Origin: Apostichopus japonicus
Lineage: Eukaryota > Echinodermata > Holothuroidea > Aspidochirotida > Stichopodidae
Reading direction: 5' to 3'
Assembly: GCF_037975245.1 (NCBI RefSeq)
Contig: NC_092583.1
Location: 15,915,264-15,979,263, forward strand
DNA: 64,000 nucleotides
Positions within the stretch are counted from its first letter, which is position 1. Each line of letters opens with the position of its first letter. Below the pieces are notes generated by a model. The model ran no database searches. It was not told the DNA's origin and saw only the letters and a program-made list of their open reading frames with translations. Both the position numbers and the translations under genes were made by a program. Of the stretch, positions 52,007 through 63,660 are shown piece by piece.

Positions 52007-52296
52007 CAGGCGCGTAGCCAAGGGGGGGCAAAGGGGGCGACCGCCCCCCCTTTGACCATATTTTTGTGAATGTTTTTATGATATCGCTAGTAATTTCAAG
52101 CTAAGATGCAACTTACAAGGCCTGGGAAGTGCCATTTCCAGCAACCTGGGAGGCATTTTCAGCCAAAATTTTCTTGAGCGCGTAGCGCCAACCATGGTGG
52201 CGCTACGCTTAGATAGTTTCAATGTAGAATCTACGACTCTGATAGTTGCCTAGAGGTTCGCCCCTCCCTTGGTAAATACCTGGCTTCGCGCCTGCC
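52007..52296. mobile_element. hAT-like MITE 2 with perfect 8-bp target duplication
   Basis: It begins caggcgcgtagcca and ends tggcttcgcgcctg (13 of 14 inverted match). It is flanked on both sides by ccttcaca. The interior contains a gcgtagcgccaaccatggtggcgctacgc hairpin and no ORF. The cag start and 8-bp duplication are diagnostic of the hAT superfamily. Confidence 0.82.
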
Positions 52297-52304
52297 TTCA
52301 CAAC

Positions 52305-54994
52305 ACAAACAGAATTAAACCAATGCATTCCAGCAATTACCAATGTGCTGACCTTCAGTGTGAATGCTATCTAGTCCTACAGTCTGCAGTTCAGACTGAA
52401 TATGCTGATCAAAGATTCAAACAATCATGAGATCAATTCAACATATACCTCAACCAGTGTGTTGTTCCATAACACTGCCTCAACATACCCATTGTGACCT
52501 TGAAATCATGGGATATTTATATACTTTCTGGCTAGTGACAAGACTACAAGGTTTTGCACAAAGCAATTGGGCTACTCAGTTGATTTGAGTCAGAACATTA
52601 CCGTGGACAAGACAGATACCTATCAATTCTGATATCTTAATTAATGTTGCCGACTGGCACAAAAAGCAAACTTTCATGTCATATATTCTTGTTACTGACT
52701 GTAAAGCATCAATGGAACAGATGGAGAAATGGCAGAATGGCATTTTACCCAAGTTATTCTGAAACATAATTAAAACCTTAACAAATAACATGTAACCTTA
52801 GAGGGCCACAAGTAAATTCGATTTAGGCTACTTCGATTGAACTTTGGAAGTTTGATGAAGTTGTGGCCTTCGAAGTATATTTTCCTTTGAAGTATTAAAA
52901 CTTAACCTAACTTTAGGCCTAAATTTTACATACACTTAACTGTTATACTTGAAGCTAACCTAGGCCTGGACCTACGAACAGGGAAACAAACGATAGGGCT
53001 TTGAAGTTCGAACGTTCTGTTAATTATAAATTCTGTTCATGTTACCGTGGACACGTGTGTATAACCGTAACTGGAAGAGGAAACCCATGGTGAAATGTGA
53101 AACTTCCAAGTCTACCACAACTTTGCGTAAAAATACTGAACATACTTTACTTCTGTAATTTAAAGCACGAAGTTGTTATGGAATAATAACTACCTGTTTT
53201 AAGTAAGTACTTGAGCGACACAACGGAAACTCGAACTTGTCCTAACACTAACTTTATTTTAGATTTATTTAGATCACATTTTGGTCCAACGTCTCTCAAC
53301 TTCAACCAGGCCAATTGGAAATCATGCAAATATCCGTAATTCATTTCACTCCCCGTCATTAGGTTGAACATAAAAGTCATGTGAAAACATCTCTTCTTGT
53401 ATATATGTTATCCAAGGATCGTACTTTGCATGGACCCAGACACAGCTGCCAGCTGGTCCACTTTCAGATCGGGCGGCCAGTACTATCAGACCACCAAATT
53501 CACTGGTTTTAAATTGCCACCTGTGACGGTATCACGGCGGCGTAAAAGTTGTTATTCTGAAAATAAATTGGGGATACACATCCACCCTGCCTCCGGTGTC
53601 GGTGAACGTTTGTAGTTGCAACTTCCTTGAAATTGCAGACGACACAAATGCAAACTTTTGTATGAATATTTCCTTCGATGAACACATACTGATGCCAGAT
53701 TGCGCAATAATAAAGGAACACAGCAAATATGTATGATCTTGTCATATATTATTGCCAGATGCATTAAACAAATTCACCATTTGAAGACTCATATTTCGTG
53801 ACCATTAAATTTAACCGTGTTGCCAATATGCTTTGACCCTTGCTGGGGTGGGGAATGGGAGAGGTAGAATCATAGTCAGGGGATAGGAAGCCTCCAAAAC
53901 GCGGGGGGGGGGGCACAACAAATTTCTCATTCCACAACCACCACTTTAAGCTATAAAATCGATACACACCGGCCACCCTTTTCAGATAATACAACAGCCT
54001 TAGCTTATCCGTGATTAAGCGGGATAGCATGCAAAAAAATGACAAAAATGTAAGTCTTATTTATTAGAGATAAGTTATGCGCCTGCCCGCTTGAAAAACA
54101 CCGAGTCCACTGTCCACCTAAAACAGTGACGTTTAGCTATGCCCTACATTGATAACACTACCCAGACCAGATGCATGCGGTCTTTATCACCTCGGATGAG
54201 TAACAAGTTGCCGACTCAGTGGCGGGGACAGCGCCCCCCTCCCCACCTCTCCGACTTACATTCAAAGAGTCCAAATTTACACAGAGGCTGCATCTATATA
54301 AAAATGGCAAATGAAATTTTCCCCAACCCCATAATATCCTCCAACTTAACTTCACCTACCATCCAAGCCTATGCATATACAAAATAATGACTCAAAAACC
54401 CTTTGCAATGCCACTGCCTAATCTCCAAAATCGCCGTGCTCAAGGCTGTGTGTATCGTGGTTTGTTCCCCACCTAGTTACCAAACCGGCCGCCAATTAAA
54501 ACGAGATAATATGGTTTTCAGTTATGCATAATAATATTTCCTATGTAGTTGAATACGCAGTTCTGGTTGAGCGATCTATTGAGTGCCAATATTTTCTTTG
54601 TTGAAGCGAAATGGAATTCTTTCTTGTGTTCAGAAGCACGCAAGGTGTAAACGGCACATAATTTATATATATATAGATTCTTCAATACCTACCTACATAT
54701 CGTGCACAGCGTTAGTCTATAATGAGTAGAGAAGGCTTAGACCTGGCGCGGGCCCGAAATTGATCATACCGACTATATAAAGTGAAATCCCGGTCGCAGC
54801 ACTTAAAGGGATAGGCTATACCGTTGGCAGATAATGTAACGCTTATCTTAAAGCGAACAAATATATCCATATATGCCTACTGTTAGCGTAATCCTTATTA
54901 CAATAACTTCTCTCGAGGTAAGGTTGATCAAATTATAACATTCGAGTGGTCACACTCAGCTGTTACTCCAGGAAGCTGGATCATATAGTAAGTG
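52305..54994. other. Intergenic or 5' region, no convincing gene
   Basis: Only short overlapping ORFs are seen. A cluster near 53.5-53.75 kb is open in three minus frames at once, which gives no support for any one. The first exon and promoter of the giant gene may lie here or to the right, but I could not place them. Confidence 0.5.
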
Positions 54995-55002
54995 CATTTG
55001 AG

Positions 55003-55478
55003 CAGTGGCGTAGCTAGGGGATCAAGTGAGGGCACGTCGGCCCCGGGCGCCGGGTTTAGGGGGGCGCTGAAATGGGAGAATGAGAGTAAACAAGAAAAGC
55101 ACTTATAGAAAAACATGACGAAATTGATGTATGTCGTCAGGCATGAATATTTTCCAGGTACTAATAAGAATCTGAACTGAATGTAGTTGTTTTTATTAGC
55201 AAATTTATACTTATAGATTGTGATTTCTTTTCAGTCCATTTCGACCGTTTTCTCTAATATAGTTCCAAGGCAGTAGATTTCGAAAGGTGGAAATATCATA
55301 GGCGAAGGAGCACAATTTGATTTAGGGGGGGGGGGTGGCTGTATACGACTTGCCCGAAAAGTATAACAAAAAAAAATCGCGAACTTCGCGCGCAATTGAT
55401 TTTTCTTTCAGTAGTGCATGGGGGGCGCAATTTTCTACTCTTGCACCAGGGCGCCAAATCATATAGCTACGCCCACTG
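55003..55478. mobile_element. hAT-like MITE 3 with perfect 8-bp target duplication
   Basis: It begins cagtggcgtagcta and ends tagctacgcccactg (inverted, one base indel). It is flanked by catttgag on both sides (54995-55002 and 55479-55486). It is 476 bp with no transposase ORF, so non-autonomous. Confidence 0.85.
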
Positions 55479-55659
55479 CATTTGAGTACGGAGTCAATTT
55501 TCACTTGGTCAGTATACCAGCACGTGTTCAAGTCTCGAAGCAAGATCTCGTTACTGAGTACGAAATTTAGCACTAGCTACGATACTATAGCCTTGAGAAT
55601 GCGAGTAAAAATCAACATGGTATAGTGCCACTGATATACGGCTAACTAGTGAGTACGTC

Positions 55660-55865
55660 TACACTCTAAGAAAAAAGGGTTCTAGAGGGGGTTCGCGAAA
55701 TGAAGAATGGTTCTCGTCAGAACCATGTGCCCTTGAAGAACCAAAAAAGGTTCTTGATTCGTTTCTACTTGGTTCCATACCCACACAGAAAAGGTTCTGG
55801 GTACAAGATGGTTCCACAAAGAACCCCTAATTGCACGAATAGGGGTTCTAATCGTACTTATCACA
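55660..55865. repeat. ggttct/agaacc-rich interspersed repeat
   Basis: It opens with acactctaagaaaaaagggttc and contains many ggttct and agaacc words in both orientations. It resembles a widespread MITE-like repeat of aquatic animal genomes (from memory). Non-coding. Confidence 0.6.
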
Positions 55866-55869
55866 AGTG

Positions 55870-57960
55870 TGCACATGATCTATAAATAAACAAGTTCGGC
55901 AATTTTTATCGGGAAATGTAATTGTAAGGGAATAATTAAGTGTATAGAAGTGTTATTAATCTCATTTTCTCATTTACCATGGAATTTGTTTTGACTTGTG
56001 AACAAAATCGTTTATTTGAATACAACGCATTGAGTGGAATTTGCGTAATAATTTCGACCACTTTTCGCGGGCTCCAAAGTTCCGTCTGACCGAACGTCAC
56101 GTACATGTTACATGTAATAGTATAGTGAGTGCACCGAAGTTCGCCGCCTTTACGTACATAATATGCACTGTGTATGTTACCTACGTTCATCATTATATGT
56201 ATATTGCGTGCAGTTCTTGCGTCACGTACCGTCGATTATGTTCGAGTAGGAGAAGTTGAAGCCCCGGTGCGGTGAGTTTTTCAGTTTTAATTTAGAAACA
56301 TGTAGACCGAAAATTAAATTCAACTCCAGCGCAGACCTGCTAATAAGTTATCGGGTCGACCCTTGGTGAATAGACGTGAATACCAAACGATTCCTTCATC
56401 GTCATTAATTCCATTGAGCAAATAATATTCGGCTTAGGCTAGCCTAACGTATACTAGGCCTACTTTATACTTGTATGGGCATAGCCTAACGTTAGGCCCA
56501 TTCTATAGCCAACAGAATTCTGTAGGGCTATAGGCCTAGCCTAGGCCATATTTGTAGGAAGACCGGACATTTAATTAATTAATCACGATAACATTATAAT
56601 AGTCTCAAAGAGCACTAGAACCTTACTGTCTCTGTCACAGCTCAACCGGTTTCAGCCACATACGATGGAGTAGGCCTAGGCTACCCTATACTGAATTGGG
56701 ATGCCTGTATAGTGCGCACCTAGCCTAAGCTTTTTCAGCACAAATTTCTTCAAAATCCCTTAAAAACATTCAGATGATGTCTGTACCGAACCTTTAGCAC
56801 CTGATACACAAATCCACAATCCTGATATGAATCTTTATGGTCGAAATTGTAAAATATGGAGCTATTAAAAAGACAGTTCTGTCCAACTTCCTTGTTTACG
56901 TTTGCTAAAAAGACCCGTTTACTGTTCTTAATGGAACAAGCGGTTGTGAACAGGCACACAGTACCTAGGCTATACCTACACTACAGTATTGATAAGGTAA
57001 TATCCTTTAAAAAATCAAATAAGCGTTTTTACCAGAATTTTAGGGTTACGGGGGAGGGGGGCCTAAATAACAAACTTAGCTTACACCTGATTAAGCAGAT
57101 GCAGTGTACTAATGTAACTTATCAGAACTGAACGAAAGGCAAAAAAGACTAAGAATGAGGCAGAACTTGGAGTAAATTTACAACAATTCCATTCGAAAAT
57201 TTCTTGGAAATGAAAATTTCGAATTATCATACAAAATTTAGATTTATTTGGTCAAGATGATGAAAAACCAGCCTGCTTTGCATATATTATGGTTGAAAAT
57301 AAGTAGCTAAGTTGTTATTCGTTCATAGCGCTTTTAGAACACGTTGCTACAGTATGGTAATATTGGAACGTATTGTTAGGTTCTGGGCACCCACAGTATT
57401 CGGAAACCTTGTTATATAGTCCTAGCCTAAGCCTTATTCCAGATATAGGCTACTGAGGGTGCTTCAAACACGGGCAAACGTCAGTTTTTAGACAACATTC
57501 CAACTTTTGTCAACTTTAAAATATCCATAAAATATGTTTTTGACCAACCAACAGATTGAAACCATAGAATAATAAAAAGAATACATTATGATGAGCTCAT
57601 GAAGAATGAATGCATCACTAACACGCAGAAAATTGAGGGAAAATTAAATCAAAATGTTTCTGGCCACAATTTGGCATAATTTATACCACAATGCATTGCA
57701 ATCAATATACGTCATCCGGAATAAGGCTTATTGGTGTGACCATGTGTTGACCACCTAGGCTAACAAACAATCAAGCTAAAAAATAAATGAAGACGTAGGC
57801 CTACAGTAGGCTATCCAAAATGAATAAAACATTCCAGGGATCACCACTGATGTGTTATTCCTCTTCCCCAATTTAGCAAGTTTGCTTCGTATTGGAATAG
57901 GGTATGTGGGGAGAGCGGCGTTAGTTGGAGCATTTTTCACAAAAGTCTCTATTTTCAGAA
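55870..57960. other. Intergenic, no gene recognised
   Basis: Contains aggcctagcctaggcc-type compositional strings at 56.4-56.7 kb that I associate with echinoderm-like genomes. No exon, RNA gene or transposon domain could be supported. Confidence 0.5.
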
Positions 57961-57979
57961 ACAACATCAATTCAGCAAA

Positions 57980-58150
57980 CACTGCCTATCCTGTTAGGAT
58001 AGGCAGTCCATAAAACTGCTACAATTGTTGATAGTTCAGGAGATAATCCAGTGTGAGGTGTGTGCCTTGTGTCACAAATGAAGCCCATAAAACCACTACT
58101 CTTGTTGATATTTCAGGAGATAATCCAGTGAGGTGTCGGTGATAGGCGTT
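57980..58150. repeat. Short hairpin and two-copy tandem repeat
   Basis: ctgcctatcct gtt aggataggcag is a perfect 11-bp hairpin at 57982-58006. It is followed by two copies of a unit of about 90 bp containing cataaaac, ttgttgat and ttcaggagataatccagtg. Words of the type ggggttagttggaa occur in both orientations around it. Confidence 0.65.
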
Positions 58151-58199
58151 CCAACTAACCCCACCTATGGGGTTAGTTGGAACGGGTGGTGGGTTAGTT

Positions 58200-59480
58200 G
58201 AAAGATGGATTCTTGCTCAAAAGAAATAAATGAGAACTTATCACAACTATACACAAAGATACCTTGGAATATGCCTATTATAATATATCAAATGATATTA
58301 AAGCCAGACTCACTATATGGAAGTAAATGAGAATATAACTTTGCTACCAAAATTCTGGAGACATTTTTCATCCCAGCCCATTGAAATTAGGCAACATTGG
58401 TGAATCAGAATATTTTAACATCTGCTAACCTTGCAGTCACTGCAAACTTAGGCTAAGTTTTAAGTGTTTTGGGTATGTTTTTATGATTATAGGTGAATAT
58501 GACCAAATTTGTGTGCATGTTCCAACTATTCCAGGCAGTAAATGTTACAACTAACCCCTTTGGCTAATCAGACCTTTGTATGCTCATTGCGCAGAACAGA
58601 GACCATCGACATAATTTTTTGCCCACCTCATTTTGAAGCTACTTAATAAAGCTGTAAATAACCCCAACCTAGTATATTTTGGTTATTCCCTCCATGGAAA
58701 TAAAACAACATTTTTAATTTCATAAAAAAATACTCAGAGTGCCGAAAAACAAACATTCCTCCCTATTTATTCTTCTAATTATTATGATCATTATTTATTA
58801 TTATTGTTATTAATTATTATTATTCCACCAATTTATTCCACTAATTATTCCACCAATAATGATCGATCAGGTCTGGAAATAACCTGTCCATACAGTAATG
58901 AGTATTGATAACTGCACAGTAATTGGAAACAAAGACATGAAATAAAGGCTGATTATAGTTTTAATTATACTTAGGCTATAGTGGATCACATTTCATTTAC
59001 CTACATTGATTTGGGGGCGCCCAGGTCAATGGAGCGGTTCGCAATAATGGAATGGTCCTCTACATTTGAACTAACTTCACGGTTTATAAACAAACACACG
59101 CTCATAGCATTCTCTCCAGCCAGTCCCGTGGGCAAGTCTATTCATGTAAAATTTTGTCACTAAGATATGAACTCCCTAGCATTTGATATAGTATTAAAAT
59201 TAGGCTTCTTTAGAAGTATTTCAAAGGCGTTTAAGCGTACATTTATCATCAGTGCATTACTGTATTCTGAGCTCAGAATTAGTTTAGCCCCAAGTTTTAT
59301 CTATTTCTTCGCTAGCCAATTTTATACCACTCACGCGCGTGCCACCATAGATGAGCTTTACCGTGCATGGTATCAGTTTAGCGAATCTTTATCATAGCAG
59401 TTAGTATATGCGTACTTCATATGCAAATATTATAGTAGGTTTATGATAAAGGTGTATTTTGCCGTTGCGTCGCCATTTAA
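58200..59480. other. Intergenic, no gene recognised
   Basis: AT-rich sequence with (tta)n-like stretches near 58.75-58.83 kb. Nothing else can be supported. Confidence 0.5.
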
Positions 59481-59490
59481 GGAAGTGAAG

Positions 59491-59498
59491 TATAAATA
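59491..59498 (+). promoter_or_regulatory. TATA-like box upstream of the plus-strand gene
   Basis: tataaata lies about 235 bp upstream of the first recognisable exon of the plus-strand gene, preceded by a GC-richer stretch (gccgttgcgtcgcc). No initiator was confirmed. Confidence 0.25.
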
Positions 59499-59725
59499 GG
59501 ACTTTCACTGTGCATCCCAGCTCTGCAAATGACCTGCTGAGGGAGCTTCAAGTTGGACTTCTGACGCAACCCTGTGACCCCTTAGCAGAGTAGAAAACTG
59601 ATCTCAAATTAATCAGTCAGGTGGATATTCCTTTTCAGTGTGGCTTGAAGGGAGTCCAATGGGCTGCCTTTTCAACAAATCATGTCTAATTTTGGTATAT
59701 ATTTCACTTTTATCTTCATATACAG

Positions 59726-59900
59726 CTTTGCAATGAGGTGGAAATGCTGACAGGGAGGGACGTTGTTGTTGAAATGAAGACTGCATTAGAAAAATATACA
59801 CCAAAGATAATCCAGAACGGTTCCAAGAAGACCAAAGCAAAAGAGCTGATGCGTGCCTACCGGTAGGAGGAGGAAGTCCTTCTTGAAGAGGACAAGAAGT
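59726..59900 (+). pseudogene. SAMD3-like family exon with in-frame stop
   Basis: Acceptor TTCATATACAG and donor GTATGT bound an exon reading LCNEVEMLTGRDVVVEM, then KKTKAKELMRAYR, a TAG at 59864, and EEEVLLEEDKK. Charged helical composition and order relative to the next exons recall the expanded 'SAMD3-like' proteins of fish and marine invertebrates; this is a memory-based match. It ends in phase 1 while the next exon I see starts in phase 0, so another exon may intervene or the copy is dead. Confidence 0.45.
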
Positions 59901-61076
59901 GTATGTTATCACATTTTACCTTACAATTACTAGTATAAAGTCGATCAGAGTGGAAAATGATGGGCGGGAATTACAGGAGGGTAAGCGAGAACCCATAAAG
60001 ATATTTAGGTAGAAACTGGTCCAAAAAACCGTACTGCCTGAAAGTAACTAGACAATTGCAATCAAACCCCCATGTACTCTGTTCTATTGTAGACAGAGAA
60101 CGGGGAAATTAGGTGAACAAGTGACCATAAGGTGTGAGCAGAGCAACTTTACTGGGGTGTAGGAGCAGCTGAACAATTTTGATCGAAAGGGGAATATTGT
60201 TAGGAAATAAGGATTGCAGGGAGAGTGTACTCACAGTGCAATCATTGCCCTCTTTGCATTCAAATTTGTCTAGTTACTTTTTGGCGGTACTGGTGGTCTG
60301 TTATTGCATAAGGGATGAAAAGGTGTCTGTACTGGTTGGTTCTGAGACACTGGATATCTGCTATTCAACAAGTAATTAGAAAGAGGCTAAGCTGCAGTCG
60401 ACCAGCATTTGACACTGACAGTATGCCTACATATATCATACTGTCGTACTGTACACTGACTGTACAGTACATACTACATAGGCATAGTACTCCATATGTA
60501 CAGTGTGTGTGTGCAAATCACGAACGACAACCCTGTCGTTGTTGAGGAAAAAGTTAAGAGGAACTGCTGCCTGCTCTCTGTATGTTGAACTGATCGATTT
60601 CACAGGCTTTGAGTTGACCCCAATTCACCCGTCAATTACAATGTCAATTACAATGTTACTCCAACGTGGGGATATTTGTGCTAACTGCTCATGTAATTCC
60701 ATAAATCACTGTTCAAAGGCTATTTGTCGGGCCGACAAATAAACTTCCAGTCCGAGTTATGATAAATTATCTCAGGCAAATGGGACAGAGAGTGGTGAAA
60801 ACTGGTGATGATTGGGTTGTTTAGAATCCTTGGCTCATGAGGATTCGAAATGGGGTGGGTGAAATTCACATACAAGCAACTTCGTTTTTTGCCGGTCCAG
60901 AGCAAAGTCAGCAAGGATCTTTAACATGGAAATCCCAGTTACTAGCCAGAAATAAAAAGTGTAGCCGATAAAACCACAAGTATAATGTTGTTGCTCTTCA
61001 TCATGGGTTTCACAGCAGTTGGAACTACCGACAACAGAATATGGTTATTGGGGACAGGGTTCATAGAGAATCTTGA

Positions 61077-61155
61077 CTTCATGCCCCCTATCTCATGATT
61101 TCAGTGACGAATGATACTGATTCGTCACTGAAATCATGAGATAGGGGGCATGAAG
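61077..61155. repeat. Perfect 36-bp inverted repeat with 7-nt loop
   Basis: Left arm 61077-61112 (cttcatgccccctatctcat..) and right arm 61120-61155 (..atgagatagggggcatgaag) are exactly complementary over 36 bp, around gatactg. It would form a very stable hairpin on either strand. No transposon features flank it, and it lies in the intron between the 59.7 and 61.8 kb exons. Confidence 0.95.
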
Positions 61156-61403
61156 TGGGTAAAATTAACATTTCCCCATTGGAATAGCACAGGGGGGTAG
61201 AGATTTGGTGTTCATTTGGTTCATTCGGTGACGCCATAGCCTCATAATTATGAATATTTGGCTCTATTTTGGGAATGACATCTCTGGGATATTCACAGTT
61301 TGGAATCAATTTTCTCCACATCGGTAGCTCCCATTTTCTTAAAAATGGTACCGTTGGAAAGGGAAAAAGCTACTCTGTTTGCACACATAATGGAATGGCC
61401 ATG

Positions 61404-61660
61404 TTATGTGGTCTTTAACGTTGAGCCTCGGTGGACTCCGACAGTGACGGCAGATGCATCTATGGTTCTCGCAGTGCATTCTCCTGGGTCAGGTTGCCCT
61501 CGTACAGATCCTTTATCAGCCGGAGTACTTCTTTCTCTTTTGGGCATTTCAATACTTCGCTTTGGGGCACTCTCTCCAGATCTATGAAGATACGCTGCAG
61601 CTGTCGTTGGCCTTCTCTGTATTTCTCCATCAGTTGCCGCAATGCAAAGACAAATACATA
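61404..61660 (-). pseudogene. Decayed non-LTR retrotransposon reverse transcriptase fragment
   Basis: Minus-strand translation gives LRQLMEKYREGQRQL, RIFIDLE-RVPQSEVLKC and LRLIKDLYEGNLT. After a frameshift it continues DASAVTVGVHRGSTL. These match the fingers/palm region of APE-type LINE reverse transcriptases (the pattern REGQ..L..hFhDLEkAyDrVPre...hhhDhY..). The residues expected between DLE and RVP, including the catalytic-motif Asp, are deleted, and a stop follows. It is only a fragment. Confidence 0.75.
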
Positions 61661-61778
61661 CAGTACATTGTACCATGGTGGTACAAACCTCTCACAACAT
61701 TGCTCATTGTCTGATTATGACTGCTGCCTTATAACACTTGAAAATGTAGTGATACAGAACTTTATTTTCCAATCTTAG

Positions 61779-61874
61779 GATTTATTGGCAGACCTGGAGT
61801 ATTCTGTCGCTCTGATGGCTCTACCGTACATCTTCGACGAGAAGCCTGGGTTCTTGTATGTTTCGGACAAGAAG
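61779..61874 (+). pseudogene. SAMD3-like family exon, middle
   Basis: Acceptor TTCCAATCTTAG and donor GTAAGT bound a 96-nt phase 0-0 exon reading DLLADLEYSVALMALPY and FDEKPGFLYVSDKK. The LPYxFxE..GFL pattern is what I recall from the C-terminal region of SAMD3-like proteins. It joins the 63066 exon in frame. Confidence 0.5.
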
Positions 61875-63065
61875 GTAAGTTCCTCTTGTATATGGTCATT
61901 TTCACAGTAAAGGGTGTAAATTGACGAACTCTGAAACCAAAGTTTCAACATGATTTGTCACAAACATTTCCACCAGAATCATGTACATAAATATCTTAAT
62001 TATCAGGGAAAACTACTTCTGAAGCTTAAACTACATCATAAAGTATGAAAATAGTTGTGAATGTCCTGACAAGCTATCATGTGGCAAAGTGTCCTTGAAT
62101 TGTGTCGCTTCATGAGTCCACTACTGACGAAAAGGTCTTAAAACGCAAAGTTACACCCTTTACTGTGAAAATGACCATTTGTCCAGGAGCAGATAGGTTG
62201 TTGCTGCTGTTTAACATTTAAGGTGTGCCTGTATTCAATTGATTATGTCATTTTGGAACTCTCAGTTCTTCAGGAATGATCACAGATTGTCTATTGTAAG
62301 TATAAGGCTCGTATCTTCAGGATGCCAAGGAGGGCTGCATCTGGCATTGTGAGGCTTGACCCCAGCCAACTAAAGGACCTGACAATGGTCAATGATTATA
62401 CAGTATAGCTTGAGTACCCGCTCTGGGAGCTGGTAGCGAATGTATTCTTGGAACACCCATGGTCAGACTCCTTGTGTTCTAGAGATAGCAGAACAGTGCA
62501 TCACTGAGCTCCCAACAGCCCGGCAGTTAGGGAGTATCCTGTGATCGGGTATGCGAAGTTAAACCCCCCCCCCTCCCCTTTAGAGGTCTGGACCCCGATC
62601 TATGGTCTGACTTCTCACACGGAGGCCGCCGTTACTAACAATGTGCTCTACCCTTGTAATACATACAGTGTAGACACTGGAATTTGAACCGAAAAGGGAA
62701 AAAACACAGTATATGGGGAAATGTAATCACTACCATTAGAAAATACACATTGACACGGATTGACAGTGTCAATATTCACTTTAGCCGTGCAGTTGCGTTC
62801 AAAATCCCAAACAGTCCTGCCTTTAGATGTGAATCAGCCGCTTGGTTTTCACTTGTATATTGTTTTATTTTACTAACTCTGCCGAGTGCCGATACCTACA
62901 AAATGTTCACATTAAGTTTGGCACAAAATTGCCTGCAGCTATTGAAAAAAAAATAGTACCACCATAACTCTGACACATCAGACAGTCCCAGAGTTAACAA
63001 TGGAATTTTTGTGGTCAAAAATGTGTCAATGTACTCTAATTGTTATTAATCATTTCCTTTTTCAG

Positions 63066-63350
63066 GAGATAGTGTCACCATCACCAGTTTAAGTGCTACA
63101 GTGTAGTACCATCAAACCTGATGCCATCTCTGTATGGGCCGAAGGATCACAAGTCTGTCATGTGATTTCCAGCATATGGTCTGCAGTGGCACTCTTGATG
63201 GCCGTATACTATGCGCATGGGATCAAGTCCCCTCCAGAGGCGGCCAACACTCTGGGATTCCTACAACGTTACATGATGAGTATCAAGAAAGAAGATGAGG
63301 GGCCAAAAATACCAACTCCAATACTGCGAATGCTTTCTGCATTGATCTGA
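63066..63350 (+). pseudogene. SAMD3-like family terminal exon with in-frame stop
   Basis: Acceptor CATTTCCTTTTTCAG. It reads EIVSPSPV, a TAA at 63090, then VLQCSTIKPDAISVWAEG, VALLMAVYYAHGIKSP and TLGFLQRYMMSI, ending LRMLSALI at a TGA. The pattern of A-L-Y-x-hYP-like helix followed by a xThxFhQR helix is the usual C-terminus of that family. Two in-frame stops over three exons indicate a pseudogene, unless the stretch upstream of 63093 is not exonic. Confidence 0.5.
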
Positions 63351-63369
63351 ATCAAATTTCCACAGCACA

Positions 63370-63660
63370 ATGCATATTCCATATGACTGTGACTTTTGCA
63401 GCGGTACTCGTCAAAGGCATTTTTTCTCACTGCAGAAGCTTTGTCGACACCTCGAAATAGCTAATGCACATCAAGCCAACTTCATACTGAGGTGTCGAAT
63501 TGACGGCTCCCCAAAGCAATATCGCAAAATGGGATCTTACAGAAAACATATCCGTCGTTGCCACAATGCTCGGCATTCACAAGAACCTGAAGCTGAGGAG
63601 CATAATGATTGCTTTGTGGTTGAGTTGCTTCATGAAGAAGAAATCCCATTTATTTGTTGA
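63370..63660 (+). CDS. C2H2-type zinc-finger protein, probable first exon or small gene
   Basis: A 96-codon ORF from an ATG at 63370. Finger 1: YDCDFCS.. SLQKLCRHLEIANAH gives C-x2-C and H-x6-H. Finger 2: LRCRIDGSPKQYRKMGSY and KHIRRCH, in which the second Cys is Ser (C-x4-S), so its metal site is incomplete. The acidic tail is EPEAEEHNDC. It starts 20 bp after the SAMD3-like terminal exon. I recall such fingers at the N-termini of the same family, so this may be the first exon of the next tandem member. No second exon is seen before the window ends. Confidence 0.5.
   Translation: MHIPYDCDFCSGTRQRHFFSLQKLCRHLEIANAHQANFILRCRIDGSPKQYRKMGSYRKHIRRCHNARHSQEPEAEEHNDCFVVELLHEEEIPFIC

Noticed and set aside
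53509-53764. Possible signal-peptide exon for the giant gene
   Set aside because: Three minus frames are open over the same stretch, none has a clear signal peptide, and no donor in the needed phase could be matched to 50050-50095.
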